43,423 bases of DNA from CAG-273 sp963560005 (GCA_963560005.1 CAUWNG010000023.1:1-43423), one strand, 5' to 3'; positions 15,066 to 23,599 are shown, numbered from the stretch's first letter. Made by a program: numbers and translations. Notes: generated from the sequence alone by a model not told the origin.

Positions 15066-17693
15066 ATGTGTGAAAAAGGAAAATTGAGTGACAAATTTAA
15101 TCCAAAGGAATTTGAAGAAAGAATTTATAATAATTGGGAGGAAAAAGGGTATTTTAAGCCTTCAGATGATAGAACTAAAAAACCATATACTATAGTTATT
15201 CCACCACCAAATATAACAGGAAAATTACATGCGGGTCATGCTTTAGATGAAACATTACAAGATATATTAATTCGTTATAAAAGAATGAAGGGATTTAATA
15301 CTTTATGGATTCCAGGAACTGACCATGCTGCTATAGCTACAGAAGTAAAAATAGTAGAAAAATTAAAAGAAGAAGGTACTTCTAAAGAAGAGTTAGGAAG
15401 AGAGAAGTTTTTAGAAAGAGCATGGGAATGGAAAAAAGAATATGGTGGAACTATTTTAAATCAAATTAAAAAATTAGGTTGTTCATCTGATTGGTCTAGA
15501 GAAAGATTTACAATGGACGAAGGTTTATCAAAAGCTGTTGAAAAGGTATTTATAAACTTATATAATAAAGGCTTAATATATAGAGGAAAAAGAATGATAA
15601 ACTGGTGTCCTAATTGTAATACTTCTATTTCTGATGCAGAAGTAGAATTCGAAGAAGAGCCAACTCATTTATGGTATATAAGATATAAAGTAAAAGATGA
15701 AGATAGATATGTTATTGTTGCTACTACAAGACCAGAAACAATGTTAGGAGATACAGGTGTAGCAGTACATCCAAGTGATGAAAGATATAAGGATTTAATT
15801 GGAAAAAAAGTAATACTTCCTATTATGAATAAGGAAATTCCAATTGTAGCAGATGAGTTTGTAGAAAAAGAATTTGGTACAGGAGCTGTAAAGCTTACTC
15901 CAGCAGCAGATCCTAACGATTATGAATCAGGGTTAAGACATAATTTAGAAGTAGTAGAAGTGTTTGACGAAAATTGGAGAATGAATGATTTAGTTCCTGA
16001 ATATAAAGGAATGGATATGTATGAGGCTAGAAAATTAATCGTAGAGAAATTAGAAGCAATAGGAGCATTAGTAAAGATAGAGGACTATACACATAATGTT
16101 GGAAAATGTTATAGATGTCATCATACAATAGAACCAAAAATATCAGAGCAATGGTTTGTAAAAATGCAGCCACTTGCAAAACCTGCAATTGATGTTGTAA
16201 AAGAAGGAAAGATAAAATTTATTCCAGAAAGATTTAGTAAGATTTATTATAATTGGATGGAAAATATACAAGATTGGTGTATTTCTAGACAATTATGGTG
16301 GGGACATAGAATTCCTGCATACTATTGCGATGAATGTAAAAATATTATGGTAGGAAGTAGTAAGCCAGAAAAGTGTAGTAAATGTGGCTCTAATAAACTT
16401 CATCAAGATAAAGATACATTAGATACATGGTTTAGTTCTGCATTATGGCCATTTTCAACATTAGGTTGGCCAGAAGAAACTGAAGATTATAAATATTTTT
16501 ATCCAACAGCAACTTTAGTTACTGGATATGATATTATTTTCTTCTGGGTTGCTAGAATGATATTTTCTGCTTTAGAACACACAGGAGAAATACCTTTTGA
16601 AAATGTGTTTATACATGGAATTGTTCGTGATAGTCAAGGTAGAAAAATGTCTAAAAGTTTAGGCAATGGAATAGATCCTATAGAAATAATAGATAAATAT
16701 GGAACAGATGCATTAAGATTTTCTTTGGTATTAGGAATTTCACCAGGAAATGATATAAGATATATGCCAGAAAAATTAGAATCAGCTTCTAATTTTGCAA
16801 ATAAAATATGGAATGCTGCTAAATTTGTATTATTATGGGGAGAGCCAGAAGAGGCAAAAACGGAAAATCTATCAATAGAAGATAAATGGATAATTTCTAA
16901 ACTAAATAATATGGCTAAAGAAGTAACACAAAATTTAGATAATTTTGAATTAGGAGTAGCTACACAAAAGATTTATGATTTTATTTGGAACGAATTTTGT
17001 GATTGGTATATAGAAATGGCTAAACCTAGATTATATGAAGAAAATGATAGCAAAAAAGCAGCTCTTTATACTTTAAACAAAGTACTAATAGGTAGTTTAA
17101 AATTATTACATCCAATTATGCCATTTATTACAGAAGAAATTTATTCAAAATTATATAGTACTTCAGGTAGTATAATGGTTTCTGATTGGCTAGAATATAA
17201 AGAAGAATTAAATTTCAAAAATGAAGAAGATCAAATCGAAAAATTAAAAGATATTGTTACAGGAATAAGAAATGTAAGAACTAATATGAATGTTCATCCT
17301 TCAAAAAAATCAAAGTTAATATTTGTAACTAATAAATATGAAAAAATGATAGAAGAAACAGATAAAATTATAAAGAAATTATGCTATGCAGAAGAAATAA
17401 TTATACAGAAAGAAAAAGAAAATATTCCACAAAATTCAGTATCTGTTTTAACAGATGGAATAGAAGTATATATACCTTTTGAAGATTTAGTAGATATAAA
17501 AGCAGAAAAAGAAAGATTAGAAAATGAAAGGAAAAAACTTGTAGCAGAAGTAGAAAGATCAAATAAAATGTTATCTAATCAAGGATTTATAAACAAAGCA
17601 CCAGCAAGTAAAATAGAAGAAGAAAAAGCTAAATTGAAAAAATATGAAGAAATGCTAAAAAATGTGGAAGAAAGAATTCAAAATATAAAATAA
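15066..17693 (+). CDS. valS: Valyl-tRNA synthetase
   Basis: This 875-residue class I synthetase charges tRNA-Val. PPPNITGKLHAGHAL contains the HIGH-type motif at residues 55-58, and GRKMSKSLGNGIDP contains KMSKS at 527-531. Between them lies the editing (CP1) domain with TTRPETMLGDTGVAVHP. A zinc-binding-like cluster (CDECKN, then CSKCGS) lies around residue 420. The C-terminus forms the coiled-coil arm typical of ValRS (about residues 810-875). Length is normal. Expression is controlled by the T-box leader directly upstream, and the start ATG has an AAAGGAG site. A terminator follows the gene. Confidence 0.98.
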   Translation: MCEKGKLSDKFNPKEFEERIYNNWEEKGYFKPSDDRTKKPYTIVIPPPNITGKLHAGHALDETLQDILIRYKRMKGFNTLWIPGTDHAAIATEVKIVEKLKEEGTSKEELGREKFLERAWEWKKEYGGTILNQIKKLGCSSDWSRERFTMDEGLSKAVEKVFINLYNKGLIYRGKRMINWCPNCNTSISDAEVEFEEEPTHLWYIRYKVKDEDRYVIVATTRPETMLGDTGVAVHPSDERYKDLIGKKVILPIMNKEIPIVADEFVEKEFGTGAVKLTPAADPNDYESGLRHNLEVVEVFDENWRMNDLVPEYKGMDMYEARKLIVEKLEAIGALVKIEDYTHNVGKCYRCHHTIEPKISEQWFVKMQPLAKPAIDVVKEGKIKFIPERFSKIYYNWMENIQDWCISRQLWWGHRIPAYYCDECKNIMVGSSKPEKCSKCGSNKLHQDKDTLDTWFSSALWPFSTLGWPEETEDYKYFYPTATLVTGYDIIFFWVARMIFSALEHTGEIPFENVFIHGIVRDSQGRKMSKSLGNGIDPIEIIDKYGTDALRFSLVLGISPGNDIRYMPEKLESASNFANKIWNAAKFVLLWGEPEEAKTENLSIEDKWIISKLNNMAKEVTQNLDNFELGVATQKIYDFIWNEFCDWYIEMAKPRLYEENDSKKAALYTLNKVLIGSLKLLHPIMPFITEEIYSKLYSTSGSIMVSDWLEYKEELNFKNEEDQIEKLKDIVTGIRNVRTNMNVHPSKKSKLIFVTNKYEKMIEETDKIIKKLCYAEEIIIQKEKENIPQNSVSVLTDGIEVYIPFEDLVDIKAEKERLENERKKLVAEVERSNKMLSNQGFINKAPASKIEEEKAKLKKYEEMLKNVEERIQNIK

Positions 17694-17699
17694 TTAAGA

Positions 17700-17733
17700 A
17701 AGAGAGACTATTTAATTATAGTTTCTCTTTTTA
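17700..17733 (+). terminator. Intrinsic terminator after valS
   Basis: AGAGAGACTAT (17701-17711) pairs with ATAGTTTCTCT (17718-17728) with one G-T pair, followed by a T run. Confidence 0.85.
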
Positions 17734-17747
17734 GTAATGTCACAAAA

Positions 17748-17822
17748 TGTCGAAAATTTCTAATAAATCGGCAAAACTTCTTATTTTTCGCTATAGGAAA
17801 ATACTGGAAAAAGTACTATAAT
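17748..17822 (+). promoter_or_regulatory. Spo0A-box cluster and promoter region of the spoIIA operon
   Basis: TGTCGAA at 17748-17754 is an exact Spo0A box. A reverse-strand TGCCGAT (17767-17773) and TAGCGAA (17787-17793) each differ from TGNCGAA by one base. Next, ATAGGAAAA (17793-17801) fits the sigma-H -35 pattern RNAGGAWWW, but its -10 partner at 17813-17819 (GTACTAT) is a poor GAAT match. TATAAT at 17817-17822 would suit sigma-A but lacks a good -35. The mix fits Spo0A-activated control of spoIIA, known in Bacillus and clostridia. Which sigma factor acts is undecided. Confidence 0.6.
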
Positions 17823-17858
17823 ATTTTAAAAGTTGTTTATAGACAAGGGGGAATAAAA

Positions 17859-18176
17859 TTGAATATAGAATTCATTCAAAGGGACAAGCTTTTAATAATT
17901 AAGCTTACAGAGGAAATTGATCATCACACAACTGAAAAGATAAGGAGGAAGATTGATAATGAAATTACAAGATATATGCCTAGAAAAGTTTTATTTGATT
18001 TTGCTAGTATTTCTTTCATGGATAGTGCAGGAATAGGAATGATAATAGGAAGGTATAAAATGGCAAAGATGTTGGGAGGAGAATTAGAAATAATAAATGC
18101 TAACAAAGCAATAAGAAAAGTTTTAGAGATGAGTGGAATAGTTAATATTATTCCTATTAAAGAAAAGGTAAGTTAA
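17859..18176 (+). CDS. spoIIAA: Anti-sigma F factor antagonist SpoIIAA
   Basis: SpoIIAA is the STAS-domain protein that, when unphosphorylated, displaces SigF from SpoIIAB and so switches on the forespore programme. The 105-residue product has the STAS core VLFDFASISFMDSAGIGMIIGRY, with the phosphorylatable serine at residue 56 in DSAGIG. The C-terminus EMSGIVNIIPI is also typical. The start is TTG at 17859, supported by an AAGGGGGA ribosome site 5-7 bases before it. It is the first gene of a tight three-gene operon, with 21 bases to spoIIAB, and follows a region containing Spo0A-box matches. Confidence 0.96.
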   Translation: MNIEFIQRDKLLIIKLTEEIDHHTTEKIRRKIDNEITRYMPRKVLFDFASISFMDSAGIGMIIGRYKMAKMLGGELEIINANKAIRKVLEMSGIVNIIPIKEKVS

Positions 18177-18197
18177 TATAAGGGGGCGTATTAAAGA

Positions 18198-18683
18198 ATG
18201 AAAAGTTTATATGATAATGAAATGAATTTAGAATTTTTAAGTAAATCAAGAAATGAGGCTTTTGCACGTATAACAGTAGCTGCTTTTGCTGCACAATTAG
18301 ATCCAACAATTGAAGAATTGGCAGATATTAAAACTGCTGTTTCAGAGGCTGTTACAAATTCTATAATTCATGGTTATGAAGATAATGAAGGTATAGTAAG
18401 AATAAAAAGTAGAATTTTAGATAATACAATAGAAATAGAAGTTTCTGACAATGGTAAAGGAATAGAAGATATAGAGTTAGCAAGAAAACCATTATATACA
18501 ACAAAAGCTAATTTAGAAAGATCTGGAATGGGATTTACAATAATGGAAAGTTTTATGGATGAAGTAGATATAGAATCAGTTGTAGGGTTAGGAACAAAAA
18601 TATTAATGAAAAAACATATAAAAAAAGATGAAGAAATAGATGAAATAAAAAACGCTGATTTAAGTACAATTGGAGGAAAGTAG
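18198..18683 (+). CDS. spoIIAB: Anti-sigma F factor and serine kinase SpoIIAB
   Basis: SpoIIAB binds SigF and holds it inactive, and it phosphorylates SpoIIAA. The 161-residue product has a GHKL ATPase fold: EAVTNSIIHGY carries the catalytic glutamate (50) and magnesium-binding asparagine (54), DNGKGIEDIELA is the G1 box, and RSGMGFTIMESFMDEV is the G2 box followed by the SigF-contact region. It is about 15 residues longer than the Bacillus protein because of a charged tail after the core. A GGGGGCG ribosome site precedes ATG 18198. It lies between spoIIAA and sigF, in the standard order. Confidence 0.96.
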   Translation: MKSLYDNEMNLEFLSKSRNEAFARITVAAFAAQLDPTIEELADIKTAVSEAVTNSIIHGYEDNEGIVRIKSRILDNTIEIEVSDNGKGIEDIELARKPLYTTKANLERSGMGFTIMESFMDEVDIESVVGLGTKILMKKHIKKDEEIDEIKNADLSTIGGK

Positions 18684-18698
18684 AGAGGCGGTTTTTAT

Positions 18699-19430
18699 AT
18701 GGATGAAACTTATGATAATGATAAAAAGGATATAATAGATGCACAAAATGGGGATGAAAAAGCTTTAGAAAAATTAATAACTACTAATAAAGGACTAATT
18801 TGGAGTATAGTTAGAAGATTTAAAGATAGAGGACATGATTTAGAAGATTTATACCAATTAGGAGTTTTAGGATTTATTAAATGTATAAAAAAATTTGATA
18901 CGAATTTTGAGGTTAGACTTTCTACGTATGCAGTTCCATATATTTTAGGAGAAGTAAAAAGACATATTAGAGATGATGGACCAATTAAAGTAAGTAGAAG
19001 TTTAAAGGTACTTTGCTCAAAAGTAATGCAAATACAGAGCGAAGAGTTTGAAAAAAATGGAAAAGCAATGAAAATAGAGGAATTGGCTAAAATTCTTAAT
19101 ACCACAAAAGAAGAAATAGCTTTAGCATTAGATTCATATACACCAATAGGATCAATTTATAATAATTCATTAGAAAGTTCTGAGGATGAAATTAATATAA
19201 TAGATAAATTAAGTACTAAGGAAGATGAAACAAATACCATTATAAATAGAATTTGTATAAAACAATTAATAGAAGGTTTAAAAGATAAAGAAAAAGAGCT
19301 TATTTTACTTAGATATTATAAAGGAAATACTCAAGCCCAAGTGGCCAGAATAATGGGAACTTCGCAGGTTCAAGTTTCTAGAATGGAAAAAAGAATTTTA
19401 AAAAATCTTAAATTAAAATTAGTAATTTAA
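18699..19430 (+). CDS. sigF: RNA polymerase sigma factor SigF (SpoIIAC)
   Basis: SigF is the first forespore-specific sigma factor. The 243-residue product has region 2 (DLEDLYQLGVLGFIKCIKKFD, then RLSTYAVPYILGEVKRHIRDDG) and region 3 (VSRSLKVLCSKV). Region 4 has the helix-turn-helix YKGNTQAQVARIMGTSQVQVSRMEKRIL. It is third in the spoIIAA-spoIIAB-sigF operon, 15 bases after spoIIAB, with a GAGAGGCGG ribosome site. Its own predicted targets, gpr and the spoIIQ-like gene with sigma-F-like promoters, are in this window. Confidence 0.97.
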   Translation: MDETYDNDKKDIIDAQNGDEKALEKLITTNKGLIWSIVRRFKDRGHDLEDLYQLGVLGFIKCIKKFDTNFEVRLSTYAVPYILGEVKRHIRDDGPIKVSRSLKVLCSKVMQIQSEEFEKNGKAMKIEELAKILNTTKEEIALALDSYTPIGSIYNNSLESSEDEINIIDKLSTKEDETNTIINRICIKQLIEGLKDKEKELILLRYYKGNTQAQVARIMGTSQVQVSRMEKRILKNLKLKLVI

Positions 19431-19503
19431 CAAAAGAAGAATATTATATATATTAATTATTTTTATATCAGATTTGTATATTATGAAAGGAATGTGGGCA
19501 AAG

Positions 19504-20511
19504 ATGAAAAAGATTTATTTGTGTTTGGTAATATTAATTTTAATTTGTTTTTTAATTCCTATTATATTTACAGATTTAAATAGAGATGAAAAAGAAAAAA
19601 ATATAGAAAATAATATTGTAGATAATCAAATTACTAAATCAACATACAATTATAAAGATTATAATACAATAAAATTATTACACAAAAATACTTCTAAAGT
19701 GGAAAAAATAAAATTAGATGAATATTTGTATGGAGTTGTTAGTGCGGAAATGCCAGCAAGTTTTGAAGAAGAGGCACTAAAAGCACAAGCTGTTGTCGCT
19801 AGAACATATACTATTTATAAAATAATACATAATAAAGGAAAACATGGAAATAAAAAAGCAGATATTTGTGATGATTCTACATGTTGTCAAGCATGGATAT
19901 TAAAAAAAGATAGATTAAACAGATGGAAAGAAGACGAACGAGAAAGAAACTGGAATAAAATTGTTAATGCAGTTAATTTAACACAAGGAAAAATAATTGT
20001 ATATAATGGAGAACCAATTAATGCTTTTTTTCACTCTAATAGTGGAGGAACTACTGAAGCACCATTAAATGTTTGGGGGGGAAATGGATATCCGTATTTG
20101 CAAGCAGTGGAGACATCTGGGGAAGATGGATATTCTCAATATGCTTCTTCGAAAATTGTTTCTAAAAAAGAATTTGAAGAAACAATAAAAAAAGAACATA
20201 GTAATTTTAAAATAGATTTTAATAGAAAAGATTGTATTAAAATAGAAGAGTATACTGATGGCAATAGGGTAAAGAAAATAAAGATTGGAAATTTAGAATT
20301 TTCTGGAGTTGAAATAAGAAGCTTATTTGGATTAAGGTCTGCTAATTTTAATATTAAACTTGAAAAGAATAATGTGAAATTTGAAGTTACAGGATACGGA
20401 CACGGTGTAGGAATGAGCCAAACAGGGGCAGATAGTTTAGCTAAAAAAGGATATAGTTATGAAAAGATTATAAATCACTTTTATACAGGAGTGGAGATAA
20501 AAGATATGTAA
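19504..20511 (+). CDS. spoIID: Stage II sporulation protein D (SpoIID)
   Basis: SpoIID is the membrane-anchored lytic transglycosylase of the engulfment complex with SpoIIM and SpoIIP; it cuts glycan strands stripped of stem peptides. The product (335 residues from this start) has an N-terminal hydrophobic helix (about residues 3-22). The SpoIID/LytB domain follows with YLYGVVSAEMPASFEEEALKAQAVVARTY carrying the catalytic glutamate, then FFHSNSGGTTE and GYGHGVGMSQTGADSLAKKG. I start at ATG 19504 rather than the TTG at 19474 because it begins with a normal MKKIYLCLV signal-anchor and follows an AAAGGA site, although the spacing of about 13 is long. spoIIM and spoIIP are not in the window. Confidence 0.94.
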   Translation: MKKIYLCLVILILICFLIPIIFTDLNRDEKEKNIENNIVDNQITKSTYNYKDYNTIKLLHKNTSKVEKIKLDEYLYGVVSAEMPASFEEEALKAQAVVARTYTIYKIIHNKGKHGNKKADICDDSTCCQAWILKKDRLNRWKEDERERNWNKIVNAVNLTQGKIIVYNGEPINAFFHSNSGGTTEAPLNVWGGNGYPYLQAVETSGEDGYSQYASSKIVSKKEFEETIKKEHSNFKIDFNRKDCIKIEEYTDGNRVKKIKIGNLEFSGVEIRSLFGLRSANFNIKLEKNNVKFEVTGYGHGVGMSQTGADSLAKKGYSYEKIINHFYTGVEIKDM

Positions 20512-20519
20512 AAGTTTTT

Positions 20520-20548
20520 GTATAAATTTCTCAAAAATGTTAATACTT
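20520..20548 (+). promoter_or_regulatory. Candidate sigma-F promoter of the spoIIQ-like gene
   Basis: GTATA (20520-20524), a 14-base spacer and GTTAATACTT (20539-20548) match 8 of 10 -10 positions of the sigma-F pattern. Its first 11 bases are the same as at the gpr promoter. Confidence 0.45.
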
Positions 20549-20581
20549 ATACTAAAGAAAAATTAAGGAGGAATTTTATTT

Positions 20582-21379
20582 ATGAGAAGGGATAGCAGAA
20601 GAATGACAGATGATGGTTTAGACTCAAAAAAAATAACTTATATTGCAATTGGGGTATTGGCACTAGCAATATTAGCATTTATTATTACTTTTTATGTTTA
20701 TAGTAACAGTATTGAGGAACCAACAAAACTAAGTGAATTTAAGTCAGAAAATTTAAATTCTGAATTAGAAGAAACAAGTACACAATATGGCAAAACAGTT
20801 AATGAAGTAAAAAAAGAAGAAATAAAAGATGAAGTAAAAGAAGAGGAAAATGTTACTAAAGTTGCAATAAATACAAGTACAGTTACAAATAAAAAAGATA
20901 ATACAAATAATACATCAGAAAAAGAAACGGTTAAGGAAAATCCTAAAGAAAAAAAGGAAGAAAAGATTAAAGATCCTACATTTATTAAACCAGTAAAAGG
21001 GGAAATAATTAAGGAGTTTGCTAAAAGTAAATTAGTTTATTCAGATACTTTAGAAGTATGGACAACACATAATGGAGTCGATATTAAAGCAGATAAAACT
21101 TCTATTGTAAAAGCATCTGCAGAAGGAACTGTTAAGTCTATAAAAAATGATCCTAGATATGGGCTTACAATAATTATAGAACATGTTAATGGTTATCAAA
21201 CAGTATATTCTAATTTATTATCAACAGAATTTGTGGTTGAAGGAGAGAAAGTTAAGCAAAATCAGACTATAGGTACAGTTGGAAATACTGCAACTTTTGA
21301 AATAGTAGATGAGTCACATTTACATTTTGAATTAATAAAGGATAATGAACAATTAGATCCTAATTTATATATTAAATAA
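20582..21379 (+). CDS. spoIIQ: SpoIIQ-like M23 family protein
   Basis: The 265-residue product has a short cytoplasmic start, one membrane helix (about 19-43), a long Lys/Glu/Asn-rich linker and a C-terminal LytM/M23 domain (about 140-262). The zinc ligands are present: HNGVD gives H163 and D167, and HLHF gives H246 and H248. SpoIIQ is the forespore membrane protein that pairs with mother-cell SpoIIIAH across the intermembrane space. Clostridial forms often keep the metal site that Bacillus subtilis SpoIIQ has lost, and this one looks complete. The call relies on topology, the position directly after spoIID (a common clostridial order) and a sigma-F-like promoter. A generic M23 peptidase is the alternative. 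Confidence 0.82.
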   Translation: MRRDSRRMTDDGLDSKKITYIAIGVLALAILAFIITFYVYSNSIEEPTKLSEFKSENLNSELEETSTQYGKTVNEVKKEEIKDEVKEEENVTKVAINTSTVTNKKDNTNNTSEKETVKENPKEKKEEKIKDPTFIKPVKGEIIKEFAKSKLVYSDTLEVWTTHNGVDIKADKTSIVKASAEGTVKSIKNDPRYGLTIIIEHVNGYQTVYSNLLSTEFVVEGEKVKQNQTIGTVGNTATFEIVDESHLHFELIKDNEQLDPNLYIK

Positions 21380-21391
21380 TATTAAATAAAA

Positions 21392-21418
21392 AGAAGCTAT
21401 CATTTTTGGATAGCTTCT
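21392..21418. terminator. Bidirectional terminator between spoIIQ-like and the leftward unknown
   Basis: AGAAGCTATC (21392-21401) pairs perfectly with GATAGCTTCT (21409-21418). Read leftward it is followed by a strong T run (CTTTTTATTT), so it is best as the terminator of the minus-strand gene. Read rightward the tail is only moderately T-rich. Confidence 0.85.
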
Positions 21419-21430
21419 ATAACATATATT

Positions 21431-21880
21431 TTAACTGTTAAAAAATACTCTCAAATCTTTAATGTTAACATCTATAAGTGCTAAAAAATCATCTAATAGT
21501 TTTTTTACTTCTGGTTTTAAATTCATATCTAGTCTAAATCTTTTATGTAATGTAGCAGCAGCTACATAATTCCCTTGGAGAAATAAATCTGAAATATAGT
21601 CATCTTCTTCTGTACCAGTTAAAGATGTAAATTTTACACCAGGCCATATTATCATGTCTTCTTCAATTTCAAATTTTTCTGGCTCTATTTGATATTCTTC
21701 AAATAATTTTAAGGTGTTTTCTAAAAAAGTTTGAAATTTTAGATATTGAGAATTTAAAGTATCTTTTAAAGGCCTTTTTTTCATTTTATTTACAACAAAA
21801 GTTATTGATGACATTCCCATTTTGCATAGTTTTACAATTTCGTTTAAAAATATTAAATTTAGATCTTCTTTTTCTTCCAT
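21431..21880 (-). CDS. Uncharacterised all-helical protein
   Basis: This 149-residue acidic protein has no signal peptide or membrane helix. The sequence suggests four or five amphipathic helices separated by a short loop around residues 75-95 (EEDMIIWPGVKF, then GTEEDDYISDLF). The size and pattern (LNEIVKLCKMGMSSI at the start, helical pairs to the end) resemble small ferritin-like or DUF2383-type four-helix bundles, but the metal-ligand glutamates cannot be assigned with confidence. I do not recognise the family. It has a strong ribosome site (TAGGAGG) and its own terminator. It is the only minus-strand gene between spoIIQ and tig. A sporulation role is only a guess from position. Confidence 0.8.
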   Translation of the reverse strand: MEEKEDLNLIFLNEIVKLCKMGMSSITFVVNKMKKRPLKDTLNSQYLKFQTFLENTLKLFEEYQIEPEKFEIEEDMIIWPGVKFTSLTGTEEDDYISDLFLQGNYVAAATLHKRFRLDMNLKPEVKKLLDDFLALIDVNIKDLRVFFNS

Positions 21881-22017
21881 TATAACCTCCTATTCTGACA
21901 ATAAAATGTCAAAGTTAATATAATTAAAAACCAAGTTAATTCTTTGCCCATTAAGAAAAAATAGGGTTTTATAAGTTACATAAAACTAAAAAAATATATT
22001 TTTAATTTTAAAGTAAC

Positions 22018-22050
22018 TATAGACTAAATTGAAAAAATAAGTAGTCTATA
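22018..22050. repeat. 9-base inverted repeat upstream of the tig promoter
   Basis: TATAGACTA (22018-22026) and TAGTCTATA (22042-22050) are exact inverted copies 15 bases apart. They lie in the 288-base divergent gap between the leftward unknown gene and tig. No T run follows. A shorter hairpin (GTTTTAT with ATAAAAC, about 21965-21985) also lies in this gap. Either could be an operator or an mRNA structure; neither is known. Confidence 0.45.
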
Positions 22051-22102
22051 ACTATATAATAACATAAAATTACTAATAATGCAAAATAAAAATACTTGGG
22101 AC

Positions 22103-22130
22103 TTGCATTTTTTGCAAAATATGATATAAT
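22103..22130 (+). promoter_or_regulatory. Promoter of tig
   Basis: TTGCAT (22103-22108), a 16-base spacer and TATAAT (22125-22130). TTGCA and TGCAA form an inverted repeat over the -35 and the start of the spacer. Confidence 0.75.
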
Positions 22131-22168
22131 AATTAAGCTAATTATTTTTGAAAGGAATGAATTTTAAA

Positions 22169-23452
22169 ATGGATATTAAGGTAGAAAACACAGAAAATAA
22201 GAATGAAGTAAAATTGAATTTTGAGATAGAAGCAGAAAAATTTGAAGAAGCAATGAAAAAAGTGTATTTAAAAAATGCAAAATATTTCAATATACCAGGT
22301 TTTAGAAAAGGTAAGGCACCAATGAATATAGTAGAAAAATATTATGGAGCACAAATCTTTTATGAAGATGCTTTTAATGAATTAGTGCCAGAAATTTATG
22401 ATGAAGCTATAAAATCAAATAATGTAGAAGCAGTTAGCAGACCTAATATTGATATTAAGCAAATGGAAAAAGGAAAAGAATTAATATTTACTGCAACTGT
22501 TCAAACAAAACCAGAAGTAAAATTAGGAAAATATAAAGGTATAGAAATTAAAAAAATTGAGTATAATGTATCTGATAAAGATATAGAACAAGAATTAAAT
22601 CTTATGGCAGAAAAAAATTCTAGACTAATTACTATTGAAGACAGACCAGTTCAAAAAGACGATATAGCTGTTATTGATTTTGAAGGATTTTTAAATGGAG
22701 AACCATTTGAGGGTGGTAAAGCAGAAAATCATGAACTTACAATAGGAAGCAATACATTTATACCAGGGTTTGAAGATCAAGTTGTAGGAATGAAAATAGG
22801 CGAAGAAAAAGATTTAAATTTAAAATTTCCTAATGAATATTTTTCAAAAGATTTAGCAGGAAAAGATGTAGTATTTAAGGTAAAATTAAATGAAATAAAA
22901 AAGAAAGAATTACCTAATATTGATGATGAATTTGCTAAGGATGTAAGTGAATTTGATACATTAAAAGAATTAAAAAATAGCATAAGTGAAAAATTAGAAA
23001 ACCAAAATAAAGAAAGAGAAAGAGTAGAAAAAGAAGATGCTGTTATAGAAGCAGTTAGTGAAAAAGTAGAAGTAGATATTCCTTCAGGAATGATAGAAAC
23101 AGAAATAGATAATATGATGAAGGATATTGAACAAAGATTAATGTATCAAGGACTAACATTAAAACAATATACAGAATTAACTGGTAAGAAAGAATCAGAT
23201 TTAAGAAAAGAATTTGAAGAACAAGCAAATAAAAATGTAAAATATAGATTAGTATTAGAGGCAATTGTAAAAGCTGAAAATATTGAAGTTGATGATAAAA
23301 GTGTAGAAGAAAAATTAAAAGAAATGGCTAAAAACTATGGTCAAAAAGAAGAAGAACTTTTAAACAATGATAATATAAAACAATATACAAAAGAAAATAT
23401 GAAAGTTGAAAAGGCAATAGAGTTTTTAGTAGAAAATGCAAAAATGAAATAA
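22169..23452 (+). CDS. tig: Trigger factor (ribosome-associated chaperone)
   Basis: Trigger factor binds near the ribosome exit tunnel and folds nascent chains. The product is 427 residues from this start. The N-terminal ribosome-binding domain has the signature FNIPGFRKGKAPMNIVEKYYG, with the GFRxGKxP loop. The middle FKBP-type prolyl isomerase domain (about 150-240) has GFEDQVVGMKIGEEKDLNLKFP, and the C-terminal helical domain follows. I choose ATG 22169 (MDIKVENTENK) because family members start here; TTG 22148 and ATG 22157 lie on or beside the AAAGGA ribosome site. The order tig-clpP-clpX is widely conserved in Bacillota. Confidence 0.96.
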   Translation: MDIKVENTENKNEVKLNFEIEAEKFEEAMKKVYLKNAKYFNIPGFRKGKAPMNIVEKYYGAQIFYEDAFNELVPEIYDEAIKSNNVEAVSRPNIDIKQMEKGKELIFTATVQTKPEVKLGKYKGIEIKKIEYNVSDKDIEQELNLMAEKNSRLITIEDRPVQKDDIAVIDFEGFLNGEPFEGGKAENHELTIGSNTFIPGFEDQVVGMKIGEEKDLNLKFPNEYFSKDLAGKDVVFKVKLNEIKKKELPNIDDEFAKDVSEFDTLKELKNSISEKLENQNKERERVEKEDAVIEAVSEKVEVDIPSGMIETEIDNMMKDIEQRLMYQGLTLKQYTELTGKKESDLRKEFEEQANKNVKYRLVLEAIVKAENIEVDDKSVEEKLKEMAKNYGQKEEELLNNDNIKQYTKENMKVEKAIEFLVENAKMK

Positions 23453-23459
23453 TACAAAT

Positions 23460-23519
23460 AAAAAGTTAGGGGGAAAATTAAAGTATTTTAAAAATATTGT
23501 TTTTTACCACTAACTTTTT
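23460..23519 (+). terminator. Terminator between tig and clpP
   Basis: AAAAGTTAG (23461-23469) pairs with CTAACTTTT (23510-23518), the stem extended by a GG/CC pair after one mismatch. The large loop contains an AT-rich inner hairpin, and the stem ends in T-rich sequence. Confidence 0.65.
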
Positions 23520-23599
23520 AACTTATTTTTATATAATAGTTATTAAAAAGGAAATTTTTATTAAATAAAGTAATATTATATTTTAAAGGAGGAATTTTA

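Noticed and set aside
19474..19503. TTG start for spoIID at 19474
   Set aside because: There is no ribosome site before it, and it would put ten residues ahead of a normal signal-anchor that starts at 19504.
22148..22168. TTG start for tig at 22148
   Set aside because: It lies on top of the AAAGGA ribosome site and would add seven residues not found in trigger factors; ATG 22169 fits the family.
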